A program made the translations under genes and the position numbers. 15,138 nucleotides of DNA from Gallionella sp. (GTDB lineage Bacteria > Pseudomonadota > Gammaproteobacteria > Burkholderiales > Gallionellaceae), in NCBI GenBank assembly GCA_029850565.1, contig JARCRR010000074.1, forward strand, positions 1-15,138, written 5' to 3'. The notes under the pieces are model-generated. The model did not search any database, was not told the DNA's origin, and worked only from the letters and a program-made list of their open reading frames with translations. Of the stretch, positions 1 through 6,734 are shown piece after piece. Numbering within the stretch: the first letter of the stretch is position 1; every line of letters begins with the position of its first letter.

Positions 1-570
1 CATGTAGTCCGGCATCAAGTGGCGACGGTTGGATGTTGCATAGATGAGCAGGTTGTCGGAGAAGGCCACCAGATCACCATCCAGAGCGGCCTTGAGCGAC
101 TGGTAACCCGGCTCGTCGGCATTAAAGGAGAGGTCGTCGCAATACAGGATGAAGCGCTCGACGCGCCCCTGCACCAAACCAACGATGTGCGATAGATCGA
201 TCAAGCCCTGCTTGTCGATCTGGATCAAGCGCAGACCCTGCGGCGCATATTCGTTCAACAAGGCTTTGACCAGAGATGACTTGCCCGTGCCGCGTGCGCC
301 GGAAAGCAGCACATTGTTTGCGGTGCCGCCGCACACGAATTGCCGCGTGTTCTGCTGTATGCGTAGTTTCTGATCGTCGATGCCGAGCAGATCGGTGAGC
401 GCGATGCGCTGGAAGTTTGGAACGGGATGCAGGGTGCGTTGCTGATGATCCCAACGGAAAGCGGCGGCAGCTTGCCAATCGGGCGCTGGCGGCTGCGCGC
501 CGGGCAGAAAGTGTTCCAGACGGGAGAGCAAACCTTCGGCACGGGTGAGGAATTTATCCAGCTTATCCAT
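1..570 (-). CDS. DUF815-family AAA+ ATPase, N-terminal part (runs off window)
   Basis: The first 190 codons are open to the left edge, so the C-terminus is missing. Residues 91-98 form a Walker A loop (GARGTGKS), residues 141-149 a Walker B strand (ILYCDDLSF), and residues 178-184 (YATSNRR) look like a sensor-1 segment. The combination of CDDLSF and ATSNRRHLMP is characteristic of the DUF815 group of P-loop ATPases, whose substrate is not well established. Residues 1-80 are a mostly helical lead-in with no motif I recognise. The ATG at 570 is preceded by AGAGG (575-579) with a 4-nt spacing. It follows argJ in the same direction with 37 nt between them, so co-transcription is plausible. The family call is firm from motifs; the cellular role is unknown to me. 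Confidence 0.85.
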   Translation of the reverse strand, partial: MDKLDKFLTRAEGLLSRLEHFLPGAQPPAPDWQAAAAFRWDHQQRTLHPVPNFQRIALTDLLGIDDQKLRIQQNTRQFVCGGTANNVLLSGARGTGKSSLVKALLNEYAPQGLRLIQIDKQGLIDLSHIVGLVQGRVERFILYCDDLSFNADEPGYQSLKAALDGDLVAFSDNLLIYATSNRRHLMPDYM

Positions 571-586
571 AAAACCTCTTCGTCCT

Positions 587-600
587 CTCCCGTGCGGGAG
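587..600. repeat. Short perfect inverted repeat between argJ and the ATPase gene
   Basis: CTCCCG-TG-CGGGAG is a perfect 6-bp inverted repeat with a 2-nt spacer, lying in the 37-nt gap downstream of argJ. No T-run follows on the minus strand, so it is not a classical intrinsic terminator. CTCTCCC/GGGAG cores of this kind are common in dispersed REP-like intergenic elements of proteobacteria, and this could be a remnant of one. Only one copy is visible here. Confidence 0.4.
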
Positions 601-607
601 GTGTAAA

Positions 608-1825
608 TCAACTTCTGTAGCTGGCGTTGATTTTCACGTAGTCGTAAGAAAAATCGCACGTCCACAGCGTGGCGTTCACCGCACCGCGATTCAGCACCAC
701 GCGGATGGTGATGTCGCTCTGCTGCATCACGCGCTGGCCGTCTGCTTCCTGATAGCTCGCGGCGCGACCGCCGTTCTCGGCCACCAGCACATCATCGAGA
801 TACAGTTTCAGCGTCTCAACGTTGAGGTCGGCAACGCCGGCGTAACCGATGGCAGCAAGGATGCGCCCGAGGTTGGGATCGGAAGCGAAGAAGGCGGTCT
901 TAACTAAAGGAGAATGCGCGATAGCGTAGCCGATCTTCTTGCACTCGGTTTCATCTTTGCCACCTTCGACCTTGATGGTGATGAACTTGGTCGCGCCCTC
1001 ACCGTCACGCACGATGGCTTGCGCCAAGGCGGTGGCGACTTCGGTGACCACAGCTTGCAAAACGGTGCGGTTCGCAACATCAATGACAACGCCGCTCTTG
1101 CCGGTGGCAATCAACATCAATGCATCATTGGTGGACGTATCGCCATCGACAGTGATGCAGTTGAACGAACGGTTGGCGGCTTCGCTCACCATCTGTTGCA
1201 ACAGCGGTTGCGCTATGGCCGCATCGGTGGCGATGTAGCCCAGCATGGTCGCCATGTTGGGGTGGATCATGCCGGAGCCTTTGGACATGCCGGTGACGGT
1301 GACAGTCTTGCCATTGACCAGCACTTGGCGCGATACCGCTTTTGCAACGATGTCGGTCGTCATGATGGCTTGCGACGCATTGAACCAGTTATCGGCCTTC
1401 AGATCAGCAATAGCTTGTGGCATACCTGCGATGATCTTATCTACAGGGAGTGGCTCCATGATGACGCCCGTAGAATAGGGCAACACTTGCTCGGGCATGC
1501 ACCCCAATAGCTTAGCCAGATCGACACAGGTATGGCGAGCCGCCGCCATGCCTTGCTCGCCCGTCCCCGCGTTCGCATTACCGGTATTGACCAACAAGGC
1601 ACGGATTTCGTTACCTGATGCAAGATGGTTCTTGGCTAGCGTGACGGGCGCAGCACAGAATCGATTGGTGGTGAACACCCCTGCAACGGTCGCCCCCTGA
1701 TCAAGTTTGATGACCAAGAGGTCCTTGCGATCCGCACGCTTGATGCCCGCTTCCGCGATACCCAAAGTAACGCCCGCAACGGGCAATAAAGAACCCGCAA
1801 CGGGCGCAGAGAGATTGACCGGCAT
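608..1825 (-). CDS. argJ: Glutamate N-acetyltransferase / ornithine acetyltransferase ArgJ
   Basis: A 405-aa protein of normal ArgJ length. It transfers the acetyl group from N-acetylornithine to glutamate, recycling acetyl groups in cytoplasmic arginine synthesis; some members also use acetyl-CoA. The precursor cleaves itself in front of a Thr that becomes the N-terminal nucleophile. Here the motif KGSGMIHPNMATML (182-195) places that Thr at 193, giving alpha (1-192) and beta (193-405) chains. The oxyanion-hole segment STG is at 118-120 and TTD at 156-158. The C-terminus ends in the typical DYVKINASYRS. The residue before the Pro in the cleavage motif is His, where Ala is common; this is probably neutral. 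The start lies 2 nt after the stop of the upstream cNMP-fold gene, suggesting coupled translation, with no strong SD of its own. Whether it is mono- or bifunctional cannot be read from sequence. Confidence 0.97.
   Translation of the reverse strand: MPVNLSAPVAGSLLPVAGVTLGIAEAGIKRADRKDLLVIKLDQGATVAGVFTTNRFCAAPVTLAKNHLASGNEIRALLVNTGNANAGTGEQGMAAARHTCVDLAKLLGCMPEQVLPYSTGVIMEPLPVDKIIAGMPQAIADLKADNWFNASQAIMTTDIVAKAVSRQVLVNGKTVTVTGMSKGSGMIHPNMATMLGYIATDAAIAQPLLQQMVSEAANRSFNCITVDGDTSTNDALMLIATGKSGVVIDVANRTVLQAVVTEVATALAQAIVRDGEGATKFITIKVEGGKDETECKKIGYAIAHSPLVKTAFFASDPNLGRILAAIGYAGVADLNVETLKLYLDDVLVAENGGRAASYQEADGQRVMQQSDITIRVVLNRGAVNATLWTCDFSYDYVKINASYRS
1773..1805. repeat. 12-bp direct repeat, each copy self-complementary, in argJ 5' end
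   Basis: CCCGCAACGGGC occurs at 1773-1784 and again at 1794-1805, exactly 21 bp (7 codons) apart and in the same reading phase. Each copy contains CCCG...CGGG and could form a small hairpin. In protein it gives two PVAG segments near the ArgJ N-terminus (residues 8-11 and 15-18). It may be a local duplication. Confidence 0.5.
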
Positions 1826-1827
1826 AT

Positions 1828-2325
1828 TTAGAACCGTCCGCCAGTCTTATAGAGGTAGTTTGTCATCTCGACAGACTGTGCATTCATACGACGCACGATG
1901 CCATGTGTGTGGCGCACGATGCCGCGCATCACATAGTAGATGATGGCTGGTTGAGAATTCAGCAGTGATTCGAATTTGCAACGTTCCAGCAACAACACTT
2001 TGCAATCGGTCTTGGCCACGATAGTCGCGCTGATCTGCGAAACGTTGCCCCCGACAAAGGTGATGATACCTGCCAGATCACCGGGCTGTAGCAGATGTAG
2101 CGTGGCCTGCTCGCTACCGATGGTGGCAGTAGCTTCCACCTCTCCACTTGCCAGCACGATTAAGGCATTTTTAAAACGCTCTTCGCCTGGGCGTAGTAAG
2201 GCTTGTCCCGCCTTGAAATCCATGACTTCAAACAACTCGCCAAGTGATTCGATCTCGGCATCGCGCAACTCTTCGGTCAAAGTAGAGCTATGTAGGGTCT
2301 GCAATATAAGGTCATCCGTTGGCAT
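1828..2325 (-). CDS. Cyclic-nucleotide-binding-fold protein without DNA-binding domain
   Basis: A 165-aa protein. Residues about 25-120 match the CAP_ED/Crp-type beta-roll: FKNALIVLASGEVEA (51-65) and LLQPGDLAG (78-86) are typical strand and turn segments. In Crp the phosphate cassette carries FIGE...ERSA. The aligned region here (82-101) has no Glu after the Gly (AGII) and Gln-Ile where Arg-Ser is expected, so cAMP binding in the usual way is doubtful. The C-terminal 45 residues are a short helical tail with no helix-turn-helix, so it is not a Crp/Fnr transcription factor. The ATG at 2325 has a strong SD (AGGAG, 2332-2336, 6-nt spacing). It sits between secA (27-nt gap) and argJ (2-nt gap), probably in one transcript. 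The fold is confident; ligand and partner are unknown. Confidence 0.85.
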   Translation of the reverse strand: MPTDDLILQTLHSSTLTEELRDAEIESLGELFEVMDFKAGQALLRPGEERFKNALIVLASGEVEATATIGSEQATLHLLQPGDLAGIITFVGGNVSQISATIVAKTDCKVLLLERCKFESLLNSQPAIIYYVMRGIVRHTHGIVRRMNAQSVEMTNYLYKTGGRF

Positions 2326-2352
2326 GCTTTTCTCCTAGTGAAATCGTTACGT

Positions 2353-5067
2353 TTAATTCAACTTACCATGACACTGCTTGTATTTCTTTCCCGAACCACA
2401 GGGACAAGGATCGTTGCGTCCGACTTTCTCGCCTGTGCGTACAAAAGGCTTGTGTTCCTCACCTTGCTGTACAGGTTGCGCCAACGCCTCTTCATAGTCT
2501 GCATGATGATACTGCACATTTTCCGGTGCATGGGGCGCTTCAGCCGCCACCACGTCCGCCTCGCTACGGATCTGTACGTTCATCAAGGTCTGTGTTACAT
2601 CGCGCTTGATCGACTCCAGCATATTCGCGAACAACTCGAACGCCTCGCGCTTGTATTCCTGCTTGGGGTTTTTCTGCGCATAACCGCGCAGATGGATACC
2701 TTGGCGCAAATGATCCAAGGCAGCCAGATGCTCACGCCAATGCTGATCCAAAGTCTGCAACATGACGATGCGCTCATAACCGTGCATCACCTCGCCGCCG
2801 ACCTGCGCCACCTTTGCCTGATACTGTTGCTGTGCCGCCTCGACGATGCGTTGCAACAATCCGGCTTGATCCAACTGCTTGTCCCCCTCCATCCACTGCA
2901 CCAATGGCAGATGCACTTGGAATTCGGCAGCCAGTGCCTTTTCCAACCCCGCGACATCCCACTGCTCCTCCATACTGCCGTGTGGCAGATACTCGGCGAA
3001 CAGATCATTGAGTACTCCCTCACGCATCGCATCGATGGTCTCGCTAATGTCGGTACTTTCCAGCAGTTCGGCGCGCTGTTGGTAGATGACCTTGCGCTGA
3101 TCGTTAGCTACATCGTCATATTCCAATATCTGCTTGCGCATATCGAAGTTGCGTGCCTCGACTTTGCGCTGCGCGTTCTCGATGGCACGTGTCACCCAAG
3201 TGTGCTCGATGGCCTCGCCTTCGGGCAGCTTGAACTTGTTCATGATTGCCGCAACGCGATCCGACGCGAAGATACGCAACAACGGGTCTTCCAGCGATAG
3301 ATAGAAACGGCTGGAACCGGGATCGCCCTGACGACCGGAACGTCCACGCAACTGATTGTCCACACGGCGTGATTCGTGGCGCTCGGTACCGATGATGTGC
3401 AGACCGCCACTGGCGACTACCTGTTCGTGTACAGGCTGCCATTCGGCTCGCAGTTGCGCGACGCGTTGCTCACGGGTAGCCACATCCAGACTTTCGTCCA
3501 TACGCACCAATTCGATTGGCTTCTCGACGTTCCCGCCCAACACAATGTCCGTACCGCGACCCGCCATGTTGGTGGCGATCGTGATCATCTTGGGGCTACC
3601 AGCCTGCGCCACAATCTCCGCCTCGCGTGCATGTTGTTTCGCGTTCAACACCTGATGCGGCAGCTTCGCTTTTTCCAACAAACTGGAAAGCAACTCAGAA
3701 GTCTCGATGGAAGTCGTGCCCACCAACACGGGCTGGCCGCGCTCGTAACAATCACGCACATCGGCGATGACAGCCGTGTATTTTTCCTGCGCACTCAGGA
3801 AGACCTTGTCCATCATGTCTTTGCGCACTGTGGGACGATGCGGCGGAATGATGACCGTCTCAAGGTTGTAGATGGATTGGAATTCGAACGCTTCCGTATC
3901 CGCCGTACCGGTCATACCGGACAGTCTGTTATACATGCGGAAATAGTTCTGGAAAGTGATCGATGCCAGCGTCTGATTCTCTTTCTGGATCGCCACGCCT
4001 TCTTTGGCTTCGACTGCTTGGTGCAGACCATCCGACCAGCGGCGTCCCGCCATCAGTCGTCCGGTGAATTCATCCACGATGACCACTTCATCGTTCTGAA
4101 TCACATAATGTTGATCCAGATGGAACAGATTGTGCGCGCGCAAAGCGGCATACAGATGGTGAATCAAAGTGATATTGGCGGGATCGTACAGGCTGCCTCC
4201 GACCGGTAACAAGCCCGCTTGCGCCAGCAATCGCTCGGCATGCTCGTGCCCGATCTCGCTCAACAATATCTGATGGTTCTTCTCGTCGACATGGTAATCG
4301 CCGGGCGCCGTCTCGTCTGCCTGGCGCACCAGATTAGGCGCCAGTTTATTCATTTGCGTATAGATGTCGAGGTTGTCTTCCGCCTGACCCGAGATGATGA
4401 GCGGTGTGCGCGCCTCATCGATCAGGATGGAGTCCACCTCATCCACTACCGCGAAATTCAATCCGCGCTGGAAACGCTCGTCCGCCTGCGCCGCCATGTT
4501 GTCGCGCAGGTAGTCGAAACCGAATTCATTATTGGTGCCGTAGGTGATGTCTGCCGCATACGCCGACTGTTTCTCGGCATGCTCCATACTGGTCAAAATG
4601 ACGCCGACCGACAAGCCGAGGAAGCGATATAGACGCCCCATCCATTCTGCATCGCGCGCAGCCAGATAATCGTTCACCGTCACCACATGCACGCCTTTAC
4701 CCGACAGTGCATTCAGATAAGCGGGCAAGGTCGCCATCAGCGTCTTGCCTTCACCGGTGCGCATCTCGGCGATCTTGCCGTAATGCAGCACCATACCGCC
4801 GATCAGTTGCACATCGAAGTGGCGCATCTGCAAAGATCGCCTTCCACCCTCTCGAACCACGGCAAACGCTTCTGGCAAGATATCGTCGAGTGACGTGCCA
4901 TTCTGCACACGCTGCTTGAATTCCTTCGTCTTAGCGCGCAAGGCATCATCGGATAGCGCCGCCATCTCCGCTTCAAGCGCGTTGATGCGCGTGACAGTTT
5001 GACGATACTGCTTGAGCAAGCGGTCGTTACGGCTACCGAATACGGATTTCAACAATTTGGAGATCAT
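2353..5067 (-). CDS. secA: Preprotein translocase ATPase SecA
   Basis: A 904-aa protein, close to the E. coli length of 901. SecA is the ATP-driven motor that pushes unfolded preproteins through the SecYEG channel, working at the cytoplasmic face of the inner membrane. Walker A is MRTGEGKT (102-109) and the DEAD-type Walker B is VVDEVDS (207-213), followed by RTPLIISG (220-227). The middle carries the helicase-like second nucleotide-binding fold (TNMAGRGTDI, LRGRSGRQGDPG). The extreme C-terminus has the zinc-binding SecB/lipid tail with Cys888, Cys890, Cys899 and His900, so a SecB-dependent export route is likely. Start ATG at 5067 gives the usual MISKLLKSVFGSRNDR opening; the SD is weak. A strong terminator lies just upstream, so secA probably has its own promoter. 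Confidence 0.99.
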   Translation of the reverse strand: MISKLLKSVFGSRNDRLLKQYRQTVTRINALEAEMAALSDDALRAKTKEFKQRVQNGTSLDDILPEAFAVVREGGRRSLQMRHFDVQLIGGMVLHYGKIAEMRTGEGKTLMATLPAYLNALSGKGVHVVTVNDYLAARDAEWMGRLYRFLGLSVGVILTSMEHAEKQSAYAADITYGTNNEFGFDYLRDNMAAQADERFQRGLNFAVVDEVDSILIDEARTPLIISGQAEDNLDIYTQMNKLAPNLVRQADETAPGDYHVDEKNHQILLSEIGHEHAERLLAQAGLLPVGGSLYDPANITLIHHLYAALRAHNLFHLDQHYVIQNDEVVIVDEFTGRLMAGRRWSDGLHQAVEAKEGVAIQKENQTLASITFQNYFRMYNRLSGMTGTADTEAFEFQSIYNLETVIIPPHRPTVRKDMMDKVFLSAQEKYTAVIADVRDCYERGQPVLVGTTSIETSELLSSLLEKAKLPHQVLNAKQHAREAEIVAQAGSPKMITIATNMAGRGTDIVLGGNVEKPIELVRMDESLDVATREQRVAQLRAEWQPVHEQVVASGGLHIIGTERHESRRVDNQLRGRSGRQGDPGSSRFYLSLEDPLLRIFASDRVAAIMNKFKLPEGEAIEHTWVTRAIENAQRKVEARNFDMRKQILEYDDVANDQRKVIYQQRAELLESTDISETIDAMREGVLNDLFAEYLPHGSMEEQWDVAGLEKALAAEFQVHLPLVQWMEGDKQLDQAGLLQRIVEAAQQQYQAKVAQVGGEVMHGYERIVMLQTLDQHWREHLAALDHLRQGIHLRGYAQKNPKQEYKREAFELFANMLESIKRDVTQTLMNVQIRSEADVVAAEAPHAPENVQYHHADYEEALAQPVQQGEEHKPFVRTGEKVGRNDPCPCGSGKKYKQCHGKLN

Positions 5068-5100
5068 GCTGTGATTTTCTTATACGACTGTTACGAACAA

Positions 5101-5131
5101 ATAAAAAAGGGTGAGGCTCACACCTCACCCC
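5101..5131 (-). terminator. Rho-independent terminator of the M23 peptidase gene
   Basis: Read on the minus strand, GGGTGAGG and CCTCACCC (5130-5123 and 5116-5109) form a perfect 8-bp stem with a 6-nt loop, followed directly by six Ts (5108-5103) and more A/T. It starts about 20 nt after the peptidase stop codon and ends about 35 nt before the secA start. It should therefore end the peptidase transcript and separate it from secA. Confidence 0.9.
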
Positions 5132-5149
5132 GCTATGAACTGGAACGCA

Positions 5150-6073
5150 CTAACTGGCTGCTTTTTGCAGGAAGCGTACCGGATTCTGCGCGGTGCCTTT
5201 GTATCTCACTTCAAAATGCAGGTGGTTACCAGTAGATCGACCCGTGCTACCCACTTTGGCGATCTCATGACCACGTCTGACCACGTCACCGACCTTCACC
5301 AGCAACCTGGAAGCATGTGCGTAACGCGTAACGACATCATTCCCGTGATCTATCTCAATCATATTACCATACTGAGGATGTGTATCCGCGAACACCACCA
5401 CGCCGCCTGCGGAAGCATAGATCGAGGTACCTTCCGGGACCATGTAATCCACACCCTCGTGCATCGCATTGTGCCCGGTGAAGGGGTCGATTCTCCAGCC
5501 GAAATTGGAGGAATACCAAGCAGAGGTGATCGGCGCGACCGAGGGCAACATCTTTTTATCCAAACGATCTTGCTGCAACAAAGTCTCCAGTGCGACCAGT
5601 TTATCGCTACGGTCACTCAGCAGATCGCTCAATCCTGCCATCTGCTTCTCCATCGACTCCAACGAGATTTCCTGTTGTGGCGAAACGGGAATATAAGGGC
5701 CGCCCTGCGCAGGCAATTGACCGAAAGAGAATTCTTGCGGCTTCATGCCGGTCAGCTTGGCAAGACGTGCGCCCAATCCATCCAGTCGTTGCAACTGCGC
5801 TTGCATCTGTCCCAGGCGCATCGCCATCGCATCCAAACTCTTGCGCAGATAGGCCTGCTGCTTTTGCTGTTCCGCCTCTTGCGCGCTTGCCAACCAAACA
5901 CGTAGCTCGTTGCTAACCGCGCCCGGTTGAAAACGAACAATGGCATACTGGACCGTCAGGACAGCGGCTAGAAACAGGCCCATGGCCAGAACAGCCGCCG
6001 CAGCCAAGTGCGTCCCCGTCAGCGTGATACTGCGCGCTTTTGCAAAACGATTCGAAACTAGAATAATATTCAC
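5150..6073 (-). CDS. Membrane-anchored M23 (LytM-type) metallopeptidase
   Basis: A 307-aa protein with an N-terminal membrane anchor (about 21-46, Ala/Leu/Val-rich, basic residues before it), so the rest is periplasmic. Residues about 60-110 and 137-172 are Gln/Leu/Glu-rich and likely coiled coil. The C-terminal LytM domain (about 185-303) has the zinc ligands His205 and Asp209 (HEGVD) and His286 in HLHFE, with His253 (YAHAS) as the expected catalytic His. All are present, so it is probably an active DD-endopeptidase on peptidoglycan cross-links rather than an EnvC/NlpD-type degenerate activator. The start is GTG at 6073, supported by AAGGAG with a 7-nt spacing. A gene of this type next to secA and DUF721 is a known neighbourhood. 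It ends in its own terminator. Confidence 0.93.
   Translation of the reverse strand: MNIILVSNRFAKARSITLTGTHLAAAAVLAMGLFLAAVLTVQYAIVRFQPGAVSNELRVWLASAQEAEQQKQQAYLRKSLDAMAMRLGQMQAQLQRLDGLGARLAKLTGMKPQEFSFGQLPAQGGPYIPVSPQQEISLESMEKQMAGLSDLLSDRSDKLVALETLLQQDRLDKKMLPSVAPITSAWYSSNFGWRIDPFTGHNAMHEGVDYMVPEGTSIYASAGGVVVFADTHPQYGNMIEIDHGNDVVTRYAHASRLLVKVGDVVRRGHEIAKVGSTGRSTGNHLHFEVRYKGTAQNPVRFLQKAAS
6040..6069 (+). promoter_or_regulatory. Candidate sigma-70 promoter for the DciA-like gene
   Basis: TTGCAA (6040-6045) and TAATAT (6064-6069) each match the -35/-10 consensus at 4 of 6 positions, with an 18-bp spacer. The predicted transcript start is near 6076, giving a leader of about 33 nt before the GTG at 6109. 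The element lies inside the 5' coding end of the divergent M23 gene. It is a pattern match only. Confidence 0.4.
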
Positions 6074-6080
6074 GCGGATA

Positions 6081-6086
6081 CTCCTT
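6081..6086 (-). promoter_or_regulatory. Ribosome binding site fixing the GTG start of the M23 gene
   Basis: AAGGAG on the minus strand sits 7 nt before the GTG at 6073. It is a near-perfect SD in a 35-bp divergent gap and decides this start, since there is no ATG nearby that would give the membrane anchor. Confidence 0.8.
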
Positions 6087-6108
6087 TTAACGTGACCACC
6101 AAACTACC

Positions 6109-6528
6109 GTGCCCCATCGACTGAACGCTTTCTTGGATTCCAACCAAGACCTGAGACGACTATCTCAGCGTGTCGATCGGATCGCCGCGTTTCAGCGTCA
6201 CTACCAACAACTCGTGCCCGCCTCTTTGTCACGATCCAGCCATGTGATGCAGATGGACGGTCAAACACTGATTCTCGCGGCAGACAACGGAGCGGTCGCT
6301 GCCAAATTGCGCCAAATCAGTAGCGAACTGATTTCCTCATTTTTAACAAGGGGATGCGAGGTTACTGGAATTCAAATCAGGGTGCAAGTCCGAATCAAAC
6401 CCCAAATTCTGACATCCCCCGCCAGGAAAGTCGGGCAAAACGGAAAAAGGGCTTTGGAAGAACTGGCTGGTGAGCTTGCAGACAGCCCACTCAAAAGCGC
6501 ATTGAAACGCCTTGCTCGGCGCAGTTAG
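6109..6528 (+). CDS. DUF721 / DciA-like protein (putative replicative helicase loader)
   Basis: A 139-aa basic protein, the only plus-strand gene here. Residues about 18-98 match the DUF721 pattern: a helical start, then LVPASL (35-40), the strand DGQTLILAADNGAVAAKLRQ (50-69) and a closing beta segment (87-97). DciA members bind the replicative helicase DnaB and help load it at the origin in bacteria that lack DnaC. Residues 104-139 are a basic, helical, probably flexible tail. The start is GTG at 6109: the in-frame stop at 6088-6090 leaves no earlier start, and no good SD is seen. It is divergent from the M23 gene (35 bp) and its stop overlaps the convergent 65-aa gene by 4 nt. The family call is fairly good; the loader role is inferred from the family. 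Confidence 0.8.
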   Translation: MPHRLNAFLDSNQDLRRLSQRVDRIAAFQRHYQQLVPASLSRSSHVMQMDGQTLILAADNGAVAAKLRQISSELISSFLTRGCEVTGIQIRVQVRIKPQILTSPARKVGQNGKRALEELAGELADSPLKSALKRLARRS

Positions 6529-6722
6529 AGCAGCACCCGCCAAGCAACCAGACCGAATCGCTCCAACAAGTAGAGCGCTCCGAACACCAACAGCGCAAAG
6601 ACGATGAACCGCACCACCTGCCAAGCAAAGCGCAAATATCGTTGGTCACGCGTGAAGATGTAAGCCCCAAAGGACGCTACGATGAGTAGCGCCGAAAATA
6701 AGACCGCCAGACGGATGAGCAC
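6525..6722 (-). CDS. Small two-helix inner-membrane protein, function unknown
   Basis: A 65-aa protein I do not recognise by name. Two hydrophobic segments (about 4-24 and 35-54) are separated by a short charged loop TRDQRYLR (24-31), giving a hairpin topology. It starts at GTG 6722, 12 nt after the lpxC stop, with a modest purine-rich upstream (GAGAA). It is therefore likely the last gene of the dcw transcript, translated from the lpxC message. It occupies the place where E. coli has secM between lpxC and secA, but has no SecM-like arrest motif. Its stop codon overlaps the stop of the convergent DciA-like gene. The compact fit with lpxC and the clean membrane pattern support a real gene rather than a chance ORF. 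Confidence 0.75.
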   Translation of the reverse strand: MLIRLAVLFSALLIVASFGAYIFTRDQRYLRFAWQVVRFIVFALLVFGALYLLERFGLVAWRVLL

Positions 6723-6734
6723 GATATTCTCGGG

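Noticed and set aside
122..665. Two minus-strand frames over the DUF815 ATPase and argJ end
   Set aside because: They are out of frame with the Walker-motif protein that runs off the left edge; Arg/Ser/His-rich products without domains.
2338..3300. 320-codon plus-strand open frame opposite the secA 3' end
   Set aside because: It overlaps the fully conserved SecA C-terminus, has no recognisable domain and no supporting start signal.
6343..6624. 93-codon minus-strand frame opposite the DciA-like gene 3' end
   Set aside because: It overlaps both the DUF721 gene and the 65-aa membrane protein in another frame, with no domain or start signal.
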